Shown: positions 1 to 10,459, numbered from the stretch's first letter. The stretch: 64,000 nucleotides of DNA from Chitinophagaceae bacterium (GCA_016703625.1 JADJBP010000001.1:806001-870000); one strand, 5' to 3'. A program made the numbers and translations. Notes: a model not told the origin generated them from the letters alone.

Positions 1-149
1 GGCCATGATAGAAAAGCGGAAAACAGAAGTTTTTCAATCCTTAGTTTATCAGTGCCATTAAAGTTTAACTATTGTTTGTTATGAATCATTGTTATTTCAA
101 TAAACTGGAAGTCTGACGTAGAGATACTTTAAGTATAAAATTATTTTTT
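1..149. other. Left edge, no confident gene
   Basis: No complete gene is visible before the first CDS. One frame stays open from the edge to a TAA at 59-61, so this could be the last residues of a truncated upstream gene (a regulator would be common next to this type of exporter), but the stretch is too short to recognise. The remaining 90 bases are AT-rich and probably hold the promoter of the exporter operon; I see no clear TAnnTTTG element. Confidence 0.3.
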
Positions 150-1421
150 ATGAATAATAAATTCTTCATCATTTTCTGTTTGCTGTTTTGCAGCTTACAG
201 GTTATGGCACAGAATAAACCGCTGCTAACACTGGAACAGTGTTATGCACTTGCTGCCACCAACTCACCAATGGCACAGCAAAAGGCTTTGACCATCACTG
301 CAGGTAACCTGGCAGAAAAAAATCAAAACCTGAAATGGCTGCCACAGGTTGACCTGAATGCGCAGGCAACTTACCAGTCGGAAGTAACATCGTTTCCGGT
401 AAAACTGCCGGGTGTTACCGTGGATGAGCTGAGTAAGGACCAGTATAAAGGAACCCTTGAAATTGTTCAGCCAATTTATGACGGGGGTTTGATCAGCAGA
501 CAAAAAAAACTACAACAGATCATAACCGGTATTGAAAACCAGAAAGTAGAAGTTGACCTGTATCAACTGAGATCAAAAGTGAACAGTTATTTTTTCACCG
601 CTTTACTGATGGAAGAAAACACGGCTTTAATGAATATTGTAAAGGAAGATCTCAATAATAACATAAAAAAAGTTTCGGCACAGGTGGCAAACGGCATTGC
701 TACAAACAGCCAGGTGGATGTTTTACAGGCCGAACTATTGAAGGCATCGCAAAAGATCGTTGAATTTAATGCGGTTAAAAAAGGAGCCGTTCAAATGCTG
801 GAAATACTTACCGGTACTGCGATTGCTGAAAATACGTCTTTTATAAGACCATCCGGCGCTGCAGATGTGGCAGAAGTAACAAGCGTACGTCCTGAATTGA
901 AGTTATTCGACTTTCAAAAACAACAGTTTCAGCAGCAAAGCAAACTGATCAGTGCCAGGACGAACCCAAAATTTTCATTGTTTACCAATGGAGGATACGG
1001 CAGGCCCGGGCTGAACCAGTTAAAAAACGAATTCCAGTGGTTTTATATGGGTGGTGTAAAACTCAGCATTCCCATTATGAGCCATTTTACCAAACAGAAA
1101 GAAAAAAACCTGGTTAAAATACAGGAACAGATTGTAGATATACAAAAAGAAAACTTTTTAAACAGTAACCGGCAGTTACTGGTTCAGCAAAAGAACGAAG
1201 TTGAAAAATACCGGCAATTGGTTGCCACTGATGCCGAGATCGTTTTATTGCGGAAAAAGATCAAGAAAAATGCTTCTTTTAAACTGGAAAACGGAATTAT
1301 TACTTCCACAGATTACATCATCGAACTGAATGCCGAAAACCAATCCATGCTGAATCAAAAGCTGCATGAGATACAATGGTTGCAGGCCCAATATAATTAT
1401 CAACTCATTCTCGGAAAATAA
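150..1421 (+). CDS. TolC-family outer membrane efflux protein
   Basis: Outer membrane channel of a tripartite exporter. The 423-residue product starts with a signal peptide (residues 1-20, cleavage before Gln21) and shows two long alpha-helical OEP repeats rich in Gln, Lys and Glu, typical of TolC barrels. It is the first gene of a same-strand operon, 20 bases ahead of a membrane fusion protein and followed by two ATPases and two ABC-2 permeases, so the pump is complete in one unit. The family assignment is secure from architecture and context. The substrate cannot be told from the sequence; relatives of this arrangement (YbhFSR-like) export drugs or cations. Confidence 0.88.
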   Translation: MNNKFFIIFCLLFCSLQVMAQNKPLLTLEQCYALAATNSPMAQQKALTITAGNLAEKNQNLKWLPQVDLNAQATYQSEVTSFPVKLPGVTVDELSKDQYKGTLEIVQPIYDGGLISRQKKLQQIITGIENQKVEVDLYQLRSKVNSYFFTALLMEENTALMNIVKEDLNNNIKKVSAQVANGIATNSQVDVLQAELLKASQKIVEFNAVKKGAVQMLEILTGTAIAENTSFIRPSGAADVAEVTSVRPELKLFDFQKQQFQQQSKLISARTNPKFSLFTNGGYGRPGLNQLKNEFQWFYMGGVKLSIPIMSHFTKQKEKNLVKIQEQIVDIQKENFLNSNRQLLVQQKNEVEKYRQLVATDAEIVLLRKKIKKNASFKLENGIITSTDYIIELNAENQSMLNQKLHEIQWLQAQYNYQLILGK

Positions 1422-1441
1422 AATACTTCAAAATAAAAAAC

Positions 1442-2425
1442 ATGAGATCCATTTTTAAAAAATTACTGCTGCCAATTGCTGTCAGCGGATTTATTTCCTG
1501 TAATAACGGAAATGGCAAATATGATGCCACCGGAACTTTTGAAGCCGATGAGATCATTGTTTCGGCAGAGGCAACCGGTAAAATATTGATGTTACATGTA
1601 GAAGAGGGTGCAAATCTTGTCAAGGATTCAGTTGTAGGCAAGATCGATCCGTCTGCCATTGAATTGCAGAAAGACCAGGCATCTGCATCCGTAGAAGCAT
1701 TACAGCAAAAAAAAAATGATGCAGCTCCGCAGGTAAATATCCTGCAATCGCAACTGCGGTTGCAGGAAAAACAGATCGCTGTGTACAATGAGCAATTGAA
1801 AACCCTGCAAAAAGAACAGCAGCGTTTTCAAAAACTGGTTGCGGCAGATGCCGTACCTGCCAAACAACTTGATGATATAAACGGGCAGGTAAATGTTTTA
1901 AAAGAACAGATCGCAGCAGCGAAAACCCAGTTGCTGGTCTTGCAAAGCCAGATCAGTGCACAGCGGCAGGTTGTAGCCATACAAAACCGCGGAATTCTCA
2001 GTGAAAAAGATCCTATGGAAAAAAAGATCGCACAGATCCAGGATCAGCTGAACAAAACGGTCATTATTAATCCTGTTACCGGTACAGTACTTACAAAATA
2101 TGCGGATGAAAATGAATTTACAGCAACCGGAAAAGCTTTATACAAAATTGCAGATCTATCAACCATGAAGCTGAGGGCCTATATCACCGGTGATCAGCTG
2201 GCGCAGGTAAAATTAAACCAGCCGGTAAAAGTTTTGGTTGATGACGGCAAAGGAAGATCCAGGGAATTGAAGGGAACCATCAGCTGGATATCAGATAAAG
2301 CAGAGTTCACCCCTAAAACCATTCAGACAAAAGATGAACGGGCCAACCTGGTTTATGCCATGAAAGTAAATGTACTGAATGACGGGTATTTAAAAATTGG
2401 AATGTACGGCGAAGTCGTATTTTAA
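1442..2425 (+). CDS. HlyD-family periplasmic adaptor (membrane fusion) lipoprotein
   Basis: Bridges the inner-membrane ABC exporter to the TolC-like channel. The 327-residue product has a lipobox ending in Cys20 (GFISC), a biotinyl-lipoyl-like half at about residues 35-75 (EATGKILMLHVEEGANL), a long Gln-rich coiled-coil hairpin at about 80-185, the returning lipoyl half (PVTGTVL) and a beta-barrel domain toward the C-terminus. This is the usual order for short MFPs of the YbhG type. It lies between the channel gene and the first ATPase, 11 bases before the latter. The lipid anchor is inferred from the lipobox. Confidence 0.88.
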   Translation: MRSIFKKLLLPIAVSGFISCNNGNGKYDATGTFEADEIIVSAEATGKILMLHVEEGANLVKDSVVGKIDPSAIELQKDQASASVEALQQKKNDAAPQVNILQSQLRLQEKQIAVYNEQLKTLQKEQQRFQKLVAADAVPAKQLDDINGQVNVLKEQIAAAKTQLLVLQSQISAQRQVVAIQNRGILSEKDPMEKKIAQIQDQLNKTVIINPVTGTVLTKYADENEFTATGKALYKIADLSTMKLRAYITGDQLAQVKLNQPVKVLVDDGKGRSRELKGTISWISDKAEFTPKTIQTKDERANLVYAMKVNVLNDGYLKIGMYGEVVF

Positions 2426-2436
2426 AATATACCCTC

Positions 2437-3360
2437 ATGCATGCAATTGTTGTGAATAATATTGTAAAGACCTACGGTGCCAAAAAGGAAATGATAAAGG
2501 CGCTGGATGACGTTTCTTTTAATGTACAGCAGGGAGAGTTATTTGGCATCATAGGGCCAGATGGAGCCGGTAAGACTTCCCTGTTCAGGATATTGACCAC
2601 CTTGCTTTTACCGGAACAGGGCAGTGCCTCTGTTGAAGGATTTGATGTGGTTAAGGATTATAAAGAGATCCGTAAGCGGGCTGGTTATATGCCCGGAAAA
2701 TTTTCCGGGTACCAGGATCTGACCGTGGAAGAAAACCTGGAATTTTTTGCAACTATTTTCAATACCAGTATCAAAGCGAATTATGACCTGGTAAAAGATA
2801 TTTATATACAGATAGAACCTTTTAAAGACAGGCGTGCAGGAAAATTATCGGGTGGTATGAAACAGAAACTGGCATTGTGTTGTGCACTCATTCATAAACC
2901 TGCTGTTTTGTTTTTGGATGAACCTACTACCGGTGTGGATGCCGTGTCAAGAAAAGAATTCTGGGTGATGCTGAAAGATCTGAAAAAGCAGGGCATCACC
3001 ATCCTGGTTTCAACACCGTATATGGATGAAGCTTCCATGTGCGACAGGGTTGCCCTGATGCAGTCAGGTAAGATCATGAGCATTGATACACCGGAAAATA
3101 TCATCAGAAATTTTAAAAAGCCGATATGGTCTGTCCGCGCAGATGAAATGTACCGCTTATTGAATGACCTGAAACAATATCCCAACACCGAAAGCTGCAA
3201 CAGCTTTGGCGAATTTCATCACCTGGTTTTAAAAAATGATGACCCGGATCAACATAAAATATTGAATTACCTGGAGGAGCATGAACATAAAAACATCAGC
3301 ATAAAAACAACGAAACCCAATATTGAAGATTGTTTTATGCAACTGATGGAGCATCATTAA
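2437..3360 (+). CDS. ABC exporter ATP-binding protein 1
   Basis: Cytoplasmic ATPase of the exporter. The 307-residue product carries Walker A (GPDGAGKT, residues 40-47), the signature LSGGMKQK, Walker B followed by the D-loop (LFLDEPTTGVD) and a switch region. A C-terminal extension of about 80 residues follows, as in the drug/Na+ exporter subfamily. One notable detail is that the second Walker A residue group reads PDG rather than the commoner PNG. It is followed after 8 bases by a second, different ATPase, so the pump probably uses an ATPase heterodimer, matching the two halves of the fused YbhF protein. Confidence 0.9.
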   Translation: MHAIVVNNIVKTYGAKKEMIKALDDVSFNVQQGELFGIIGPDGAGKTSLFRILTTLLLPEQGSASVEGFDVVKDYKEIRKRAGYMPGKFSGYQDLTVEENLEFFATIFNTSIKANYDLVKDIYIQIEPFKDRRAGKLSGGMKQKLALCCALIHKPAVLFLDEPTTGVDAVSRKEFWVMLKDLKKQGITILVSTPYMDEASMCDRVALMQSGKIMSIDTPENIIRNFKKPIWSVRADEMYRLLNDLKQYPNTESCNSFGEFHHLVLKNDDPDQHKILNYLEEHEHKNISIKTTKPNIEDCFMQLMEHH

Positions 3361-3368
3361 ATACCGAT

Positions 3369-4111
3369 ATGAAAGAGACCGTTATAAAAGTTGATAACCT
3401 GACCAAAAAATTTGGCGACTTCATTGCTACCAACCAGATCTCTTTTGAAGTAGCGCAGGGAGAAATATTTGGTTTCCTGGGTGCCAACGGAGCCGGTAAA
3501 ACAACCGCCATGCGGATGCTTTGCGGATTATTGATACCCACATCGGGATCTGCTACGGTAGCTGGTTTTGATGTGTATAAAGAAACGGAGCATATCAAAC
3601 AGAACATTGGCTATATGAGCCAGAAATTTTCGCTTTACGAAGACCTGACAGTTAAAGAGAACATCCGCTTTTATGCAGGCATATATGGCATGAGCAGATC
3701 AGCCATACAGGAAAAAATGACTGTCTTACTGGAGCAATTACAATTAACAGGTGAAAAGAACAGCCTGGTAAGGTCATTGCCGCTTGGCTGGAAACAAAAA
3801 CTGGCTTTTTCAGTTGCCATTTTGCATGAACCCAGGATCGTTTTTTAGATGAACCAACAGGCGGTGTTGATCCGGTTACCAGGAGAGAGTTTTGGAATTT
3901 AATTTACCAGGCAGCTGAAAAAGGCATTACTGTTTTTGTGACCACGCATTATATGGATGAAGCGGAGTACTGCAACAGGGTGTCAATAATGGTAGATGGG
4001 AAAATAGAGGCATTGGATACTCCCCATAATTTGAAAACAACATTCAACGCAGTATCTATGGATGAAGTGTTTTTGCAACTGGCCCGGGGAGCAAAAAGAA
4101 CCGCAGATTAA
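3369..4111 (+). CDS. ABC exporter ATP-binding protein 2 (frame broken near 3841-3847)
   Basis: Second ATPase of the pump, about 247 residues. Start ATG at 3369 follows the upstream stop by 8 bases. Walker A is GANGAGKTT. The signature region reads LPLGWKQKL in place of LSGG, a hallmark of the C-terminal half of YbhF-type ATPases. Reading stops at a TAG just before the Walker B acidic residues. Adding one T to the run of six at 3841-3846 restores VFLDEPTGGVD and a continuous frame to a TAA at 4109-4111. Loss of one base in a T run is most simply a consensus error, since everything downstream is intact, including the H-loop (VTTHYMDEAE). Confidence 0.85.
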
Positions 4112-4116
4112 AAAAG

Positions 4117-5223
4117 ATGAAACAATTTATCATATTCGTTAAAAAGGAGTTCTATCACATTTTCCGTGACCGTAAATCCCTGCTCATTATTATCATGATG
4201 CCCATTGTGCAGATCATCTTATTTGGATTTGCACTCACCAATGAAATTAAAAACTCTAATGTTGCCGTACTGGATAATGCAAAAGATGAATCCAGCAGGG
4301 CCATCATTCAGCGACTGGATGCAAGCAGGTATTTTAATATTTCCCGGAACATCAGCACACAACGGGATATTGAAGCAGCATTTAAGTCCGGTACCATCAG
4401 GCTTGTAGTTGTTTTTCAACCCGGGTTCAGGCAGTCATTACTTCATACCAATCATGCACAGGTGCAGTTGATCGCCGATGCATCAGATCCCAACACCGCT
4501 ACAACAGTTATTAACTATGCATCCAGTATCATTCGTGATTATCAAAAAGAAATGAATGCCGGAACTGAAACCTCTTACCTGGTCACCCCGGAGATCAGGA
4601 TGCTTTATAATCCGCAGTTAAAAGGAACTTTCAATTTTGTGCCGGGCGTAATGGCCATGATACTGATATTGATCGCTGCCATGATGACCTCAGTTGCTAT
4701 CGTACGGGAAAAAGAGATCAATACCATGGAAGTAATACTGGTATCGCCATTAAGGCCATTGTTGTTCATTATAAGCAAAGCCATTCCTTATATCTTTTTA
4801 TCGCTGGTGAATGTGATAACGATCCTGATCGTGAGTTATACCATACTGGATGTGCCGATAAACGGCAGTTTGCTGCTGCTGCTGGCTGAATCATTGTTGT
4901 TTATCATCACTGCTGTTTCACTGGGATTAATGATCTCCACATTTACCAAAACACAACAGGAAGCACAAATGTTTTCATTGATGGCTTTAATGTTACCTAC
5001 ATTATTACTGGGTGGTTTTATGTTTCCTATTGAGAGCATGCCGCTGCCGCTGCAGTTCATGTCGAATATAGTTCCATCCAAATGGTATTTCCTCATTGTA
5101 AAAGATGTAATGATAAAAGGGTTAGGATTTTCAGATGTGTGGAAAGAATCGCTGGTCCTGCTGGGGATGTCTGTATTGCTGCTGACGATCAGTTTTAAAA
5201 AATTTAAAATCCGACTGTCATGA
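4117..5223 (+). CDS. ABC-2 type exporter permease 1
   Basis: Inner-membrane subunit of the exporter, 368 residues. The topology is typical of the family: one N-terminal membrane segment (about 24-44), a periplasmic domain of roughly 130 residues, then five closely spaced hydrophobic segments from about residue 175 onward, including the conserved REKEINTMEVILVSPL stretch before the third. The gene starts 5 bases after the second ATPase and its last 4 bases overlap the start of the second permease (ATGA at 5220-5223), which implies translational coupling. It likely forms a heterodimer with that permease. Confidence 0.9.
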   Translation: MKQFIIFVKKEFYHIFRDRKSLLIIIMMPIVQIILFGFALTNEIKNSNVAVLDNAKDESSRAIIQRLDASRYFNISRNISTQRDIEAAFKSGTIRLVVVFQPGFRQSLLHTNHAQVQLIADASDPNTATTVINYASSIIRDYQKEMNAGTETSYLVTPEIRMLYNPQLKGTFNFVPGVMAMILILIAAMMTSVAIVREKEINTMEVILVSPLRPLLFIISKAIPYIFLSLVNVITILIVSYTILDVPINGSLLLLLAESLLFIITAVSLGLMISTFTKTQQEAQMFSLMALMLPTLLLGGFMFPIESMPLPLQFMSNIVPSKWYFLIVKDVMIKGLGFSDVWKESLVLLGMSVLLLTISFKKFKIRLS

Positions 5224-6337
5224 AAAAACTGCTGGTTATACTGGAGAAGGAATTCAGGCAGGTTTTCAGGAATCCTGCCATCCTGAGGATGGTACTGATC
5301 ATGCCGGTTATACAATTGATCGTTTTTCCTTTTGCAGCCAATTACGAGGTAAAAAATGTTTTGCTTTCGGTTGTAGATCATGATCATTCATCCTATTCAC
5401 AAAAATTCATTTCTAAAATTACCGGCTCGGGATATTTTAACCTGACGGATTTTTCTCCTTCCTTTAACAAGGCGATGGAATCTATCGAATCGGATAAAGC
5501 AGACCTGGTCATTGAAATACCGGCAGGATTTGAACGTAACCTGGTTAAAGAAAATAAAAGTACCATGCTCATCGCCGTGAATGCAGTGAACGGTACAAAA
5601 GCCAATTTGGGCGGGGCTTACGCTGCCAATATCATCCGCGAATTTAATGCAGAGATCCAAATGGAATGGATCAGTTTTCCCAGGTTTAATGCAGCACCAT
5701 CAATAGAAATAACTTCTTCCAACTGGTATAATCCAACCATGAATTATAAATTATTTATGGTGCCCGGTATTTTGGTAACCCTGCTCACCATCATCGGCAG
5801 TTTAATGGCTGCTTTAAATATTGTGCATGAAAAGGAAGTGGGCACCATTGAGCAGATCAATGTTTCACCCATACCAAAATTGCAGTTTATTTTGGGTAAA
5901 CTCATTCCGTTTTGGGTACTGGGACTGGTAACACTCACATTGGGACTCATTGTATCCTGGCTCTTTATCATATTATTCCCATTGGCAGCATTGCTTTAAT
6001 CTATTTGTTTGGCATGGTGTTCCTGTTTACGCTGTTGGGAATTGGTTTACTGATCTCTACCTATGCCGAGACACAAACACAGGCAACCTTTGTAAGTTTT
6101 TTTGTGATGATGCTGTTTATGTTGCTTGGCGGATTATACACGCCTATTGAAAGTATGCCGGAGTGGGCAAAGTGGATCACCAAAATAAACCCGGTTGCTT
6201 ATTTTATTGAAGTGATGCGGATGATCGTTTTAAAAGGCAGTGGATTTTCGGATGTTAAAGGTCAATTTTATGCAGTACTGGGATTGGGTATTGTGTTTAC
6301 CGGCTGGGCTGTTATTAATTACCGGAAGCGGTCGTGA
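5220..6337 (+). CDS. ABC-2 type exporter permease 2 (frame broken near 5970-5982)
   Basis: Second membrane subunit, about 372 residues once the frame is repaired, with the same topology as its neighbour and the conserved EKEVGTIEQINVSP stretch. The frame ends early at 5999. Adding one base (for example a T in TTATTCCC around 5972-5977) joins it to the downstream frame, which carries the last three membrane segments and ends at a TGA at 6335-6337. The C-terminal part has the family motif LGGLYTPIESMPEW. The break looks like a base-calling loss, since both sides are conserved. It is the last gene of the exporter operon and is convergent with the next gene. Confidence 0.85.
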
Positions 6338-6343
6338 TTGAGT

Positions 6344-6555
6344 TTATCCATTTATATAAAGCTCTTCCACCTTCTTCCTTGCCCATGGCGTTTTACGTAA
6401 AATTTCAAGCTGGAATTAATACTTGGATTGCTTTTAAAACAATTGATGGGAATGATCTTAGCCAGTTCTTCCCAGCCATACATCTCTACGAGATGTTTTA
6501 CGATCATTTCGAGTGTTTTGCCGTGCAGGGGGTCATTGGATGGTTGCGGGTTCAT
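6344..6555 (-). CDS. DUF2132 (VF530-like) small protein
   Basis: A protein of about 69 residues resembling the VF530/DUF2132 family, small helical DNA-binding-like proteins of unknown role. The N-terminal half matches the family pattern NDPLHGKTLEMIVKHLV...YGWEEL and IPINCF. Read straight, the last residues are atypical. Adding one T at about 6392-6400 gives the family ending LRKTPWAR-KVE-LY and a stop at 6344-6346. The start codon lies inside the end of the antiporter gene (23-base overlap), so the two are probably cotranscribed. Confidence 0.72.
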
Positions 6556-7758
6556 CGGTTGTGGTTATTACTTTTTCATCAGTTATTTCAGCCTTGTTCT
6601 TTTTAGTGAATATCAGCCCAAACATGAGCACGGCTGCAGACAACAGGATCACCTGCAGCATCAGTGATTTATTTACCAAAGGTATATTCTGGGCCGGAAC
6701 AATGGATAAAAAAAGCAGGATATTGATCAATCCCCGGGGTGCGATAAATAACATCGGGAATAATTCTATTTTGGCCAGTTTGAAAATGACTGCCCGTATG
6801 ATCAACGCGGTAACAACAATTCCCAAAGCCCATACCAGTGTATCTGTGTTCAGTAATTCACTGGTTTCAATTAAAAAACCAAAGAGTAAAAAAAACAGTG
6901 CCCTGATCAAAAAAGTGGCTTCCCCGGTGATCTCCTTAAATTTAATGACCTCTGTATTGAGCGAATACAGATTGAGTTTATTCATCCACCTGAATTTTTT
7001 AAGTTCATCAATATTGCCCAGGATCACCCCAAAGATCAATATAAAAATAAGTGCCGGCAGGTGATACAGTTTTGCAACACTGTAAATGAGCAGCACCAGT
7101 AAAATGATGGGAATGAATTTTATCTTATGATCGATCCTGCCTAATAAAAAAGCAAGTAAAACGGTTGCCAAAAATGAAACAGCGATCATGATCAGCAACT
7201 GTAAACCCGATTGCAGGAATGAAGTGGACTGGTTGAGCTGGTTGAGTGCAATAAAATTAAACAGGATCACCCCGAATATATCCGAAAGGCTGCTTTCATA
7301 CGTGATAAATTCCCGGTTTGCCGTACTTAAATGCCTGGCACTGGGAATGGCAATGGCGCTGCTGATAACCGAAAAGGGCAGTGCGTTGGTCAAAGCGTCT
7401 GTCAATGAAAGTCCCGGTATAAATATATGAATGCAAATGCCAGCAAAAAAGACAATAGAAGTATGGGTACCAGGGAAGCAAAGACCGACCTGGCTATCAG
7501 GTTTTTTTTACTGTTGTTGAGTTCAAGTTCCAGTGTTCCATCCAGTACGATCAATATTAAACCCAGTGTTCCTAAAATGGGTAACAGTTTGGCAAGATCC
7601 GGAATAAAGGATTCCAGCATATTGGTTTGCTGCCGCAATGCCCATCCCAGGATCAATAACAGGATCACAGAAGGTATTCTTGTACGGGATGCCGTAAGGT
7701 CGAAGATGTATGCAAACAAAAGTAAACTGCAGATAACGATCAGTATGGCAATGGTCAT
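6533..7758 (-). CDS. Cation:proton antiporter (frame broken near 7425)
   Basis: Multi-spanning membrane exchanger of the CPA (Na+/H+ exchanger) type, about 408 residues in two frames. The N-terminal frame (ATG at 7758) holds about four membrane segments. The C-terminal frame begins with the exchanger core (PGLSLTDALTNALPFSVIS) and continues with seven or so hydrophobic segments. The two read as one protein if one base is gained or lost in the AT stretch at about 7420-7435 (rc of ATATATTTAT). The likely role is pH or Na+/K+ homeostasis; ion specificity cannot be read from the sequence. It lies downstream of icd, separated by a strong terminator. Confidence 0.78.
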
Positions 7759-7772
7759 AAGTAAAGGTAAAT

Positions 7773-7798
7773 AAAAACGCCCTGTACCAGGACAGGGC
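7773..7798 (-). terminator. Intrinsic terminator of icd
   Basis: On the minus strand, a 7-bp perfect stem (GCCCTGT / ACAGGGC, 7792-7798 with 7779-7785) and a 6-base loop are followed by a T-rich tract. It lies 28 bases past the icd stop, just upstream of the antiporter start. Confidence 0.75.
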
Positions 7799-7826
7799 AT
7801 TTAATATAATTGTTATATTATTCTTT

Positions 7827-9056
7827 TTATAATCCCATTTTCTTTTTCAGGTTCTCATCAATGGCATCTAAAAATTCTTCCGTATATAAATAATGATCAC
7901 CATGCTTTACTTTATTGCCATGAATACAAACAGCCAGGTCCTTTGTCATTTTACCGCTTTCAACGGTTTCAATGCAAACCGTTTCCAGTGCGTTGCAAAA
8001 ATCGATCAGTGGCTGGTTACTGTCTAATTTTCCGCGAAAAGCCAAACCTCTTGTCCATGCAAAAATGGATGCAATGGGATTGGTGGAAGTTGGCCTGCCT
8101 GCCTGGTGTTCTCTATAGTGACGGGTAACGGTACCGTGTGCTGCTTCTGCTTCCATGGTGCTTCCGTCGGGCGTAACCAGCACGGAAGTCATTAAACCCA
8201 GAGAACCAAATCCCTGAGCAACTGTATCGCTCTGTACATCGCCATCATAATTTTTACAGGCCCATACAAAATTGCCGTTCCATTTTAAGGCGCTGGCAAC
8301 CATGTCATCGATCAGGCGGTGTTCGTAGGTAATGCCGGCAGCCGTGTATGCAACTTTAAATTCATTTTGATACACTTCTTCAAAAATATCTTTAAAACGC
8401 CCGTCGTATTTTTTAAGGATGGTATTTTTTGTAGAAAGATACAGTGGCCATTTTTTGCTAAGTGCCATATTAAAACAACTGCGTGCAAAACCATAAATAC
8501 TTTCATCAGTATTGTACATACATAAAGCAACGCCATCGCCTTTGTAATTATATACTTCAAAAGTTTGTGGTTCACCTGATTCAGGAGTAAAGGTCATGGT
8601 TAATTTGCCCTTGCCTTTTATTACGGTATCGGTTGCCCGGTACTGGTCGCCAAAAGCATGACGGCCAACAATGATGGGTGCCGTCCAGTTGGTGACCAGG
8701 CGTGGTACATTTTGCATCACGATCGGTTCACGAAAAACGGTGCCATCTAAAATATTACGGATGGTTCCGTTAGGGCTCTTCCACATCTGTTTCAATTTGA
8801 ATTCTTCCACCCTTTGTTCATCAGGAGTAATAGTTGCACATTTGATTCCTACACCACAGGCTTTAATGGCATTGGCTGCATCAATGGTAACCTGGTCGTT
8901 GGTCTCATCCCGGTGTTCCATACCCAGGTCGTAATACTGGATGGGCACTTCCAGGTAAGGCAGTATCAGTTTGTCTTTAATGAATTTCCAGATGATACGG
9001 GTCATTTCATCACCGTCTAACTCAACAACCGGGTTAGTTACTTTAATTTTTGCCAT
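7827..9056 (-). CDS. NADP-dependent isocitrate dehydrogenase, eukaryotic-type subfamily
   Basis: TCA-cycle enzyme, oxidative decarboxylation of isocitrate to 2-oxoglutarate. The 409-residue product is full length for the homodimeric IDH1/IDH2-like subfamily. Visible hallmarks are the N-terminal NPVVELDGDEMTRIIW, the substrate-loop signature LSTKNTILKKYDGRFKDIF, and the C-terminal NPIASIFAWTRGL. It is intact. Directly upstream is a second isocitrate dehydrogenase of the unrelated E. coli-type subfamily, so this genome keeps both; division of labour between the two is not evident from sequence. Confidence 0.93.
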   Translation of the reverse strand: MAKIKVTNPVVELDGDEMTRIIWKFIKDKLILPYLEVPIQYYDLGMEHRDETNDQVTIDAANAIKACGVGIKCATITPDEQRVEEFKLKQMWKSPNGTIRNILDGTVFREPIVMQNVPRLVTNWTAPIIVGRHAFGDQYRATDTVIKGKGKLTMTFTPESGEPQTFEVYNYKGDGVALCMYNTDESIYGFARSCFNMALSKKWPLYLSTKNTILKKYDGRFKDIFEEVYQNEFKVAYTAAGITYEHRLIDDMVASALKWNGNFVWACKNYDGDVQSDTVAQGFGSLGLMTSVLVTPDGSTMEAEAAHGTVTRHYREHQAGRPTSTNPIASIFAWTRGLAFRGKLDSNQPLIDFCNALETVCIETVESGKMTKDLAVCIHGNKVKHGDHYLYTEEFLDAIDENLKKKMGL

Positions 9057-9096
9057 GGTTCAATTTTAATTTATGCGAAAGTATTTATTTTTTGAC

Positions 9097-9127
9097 TGTC
9101 ATTCTGAGCGATAGCGAAGAATCTTTA
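9097..9127. repeat. Dispersed intergenic repeat (TGTCATTCTGAGCG type)
   Basis: The gap between the two isocitrate dehydrogenase genes carries TGTCATTCTGAGCGATAGCG followed by AAGAATCT. I recognise this word as a repeat that recurs in intergenic regions of many Bacteroidetes genomes; only one copy is present here, so the call rests on that general knowledge. Confidence 0.45.
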
Positions 9128-9149
9128 ACTTAGATTAAGAGAATCTGTA

Positions 9150-10459
9150 TTATAAACTGCTACTTTTCTTTAACTGTGCATCACCGGTAAACACGCCTAT
9201 ATCGGAAATAATTTCGTCACCAAATTCAGTTGTTTTTAAAAGTGTGGCTCCGGTCATTAAGTTATAAAAATCAATGGTAACCCTTTTGCGCATGATGGCA
9301 GCTTGTAAGGCAGAAGTGATCAGGTCTGCCGCTTCTTTCCAGCCAATATATTCAAGCAGCATGCAGCCGCTTAATATTACCGAAGAGGGGTTCATGCTGT
9401 TGGTACCTGCAAATTTAGGTGCTGTTCCGTGTGTGGCTTCAAACACCGCATAACCGGTATTATAATTGATATTTCCTCCCGGTGCAATGCCAATGCCGCC
9501 AACTTCTGCAGCCAATGCATCCGAAATATAATCTCCGTTCAGGTTCAGGGTGGCTACCACTGAGAAATCTTTTGGTGCTATGAGTATCTGTTGTAAAAAA
9601 TTATCTGCGATCATATCTTTCACCAGCAGTTTACCATCGTGCAGGGCTTTGCGCTGAACTTCATTGGCATGTGCTTCGCCATGTTCTTTTTTAAGCTGGT
9701 CCCATTCGTCCCATGTAAATGTTTTGTCGCCAAATTCCTGGCGGGCCACTTCGTATCCCCAGGTTTTAAAACCGCCTTCGGTAAATTTCATGATATTGCC
9801 TTTGTGTACCAGGGTAACTGATGGCAGATCGTGTTCCAGTGCATGTTTGATGGCAGCTCTTACCAGGCGTTTGCTTCCTGTTGAAGAAACGGGTTTTACC
9901 CCATAGCTGCTATCGCCCGGGAAACGGATATTTTTAACGCCCATTTCCTCCATTAAGAATTTCTCAAATTTTTGCGCTTCCGCAGTGCCTGCTTTCCATT
10001 CAATACCTGCATAAATATCTTCAGTGTTCTCACGAAAGATGATCATATCCACATTTTCGGGATGCACCACGGGAGAAGGAACTCCCTGAACCATTTTACG
10101 GGCCGCACGCAGGCAAAGAGGTCAAGGTCCTGCCGCATGGCCACATTCAGCGAACGGATGCCGCCGCCGGTAGGTGTGGTTAAAGGCCCTTTGATGGAAA
10201 CCAGGTGATCTTTAGCAACCTGTAAGGTTTCAGCCGGAAGCCATTCGCCGGTTAGTTTGAATGCTTTTTCACCGGCCAGCATTTCCTTCCATTCAATTTT
10301 TCGGGTACCGTTGTACGCTTTTTCCACTGCGGTGTCAAATACTTTTTGGGCCACTGCCCATATCTCGGGGCCAATGCCGTCGCCTTCAATAAAAGGGATG
10401 ATAGGGTGGTTGGGTACAGATAATTTGCCCTCAGAACCCATTGTGATCTTTTCAGCCAT
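9150..10459 (-). CDS. NADP-dependent isocitrate dehydrogenase, E. coli-type (frame broken near 10095)
   Basis: About 436 residues, same reaction as its downstream neighbour but the bacterial Icd subfamily. Hallmarks are IPFIEGDGIGPEIW near the N-terminus, KGPLTTPTGGGIRSLN (which includes the serine phosphorylated in E. coli), GDSSYGVKPVS and HGTAPKFAGTNSMNPSS; the APKFAG context fits NADP rather than NAD use. Two frames join if one T is added at about 10096-10098, giving KWFQGVPSPVVHPE. I chose ATG 10459 because a TAnnTTTG promoter element at 10481-10488 overlaps the earlier in-frame start at 10483. Confidence 0.88.

Noticed and set aside
3838..3850. Programmed frameshift in the second exporter ATPase
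   Set aside because: The T run looks slippery, but similar one-base losses break dozens of genes here, so a consensus error is simpler.
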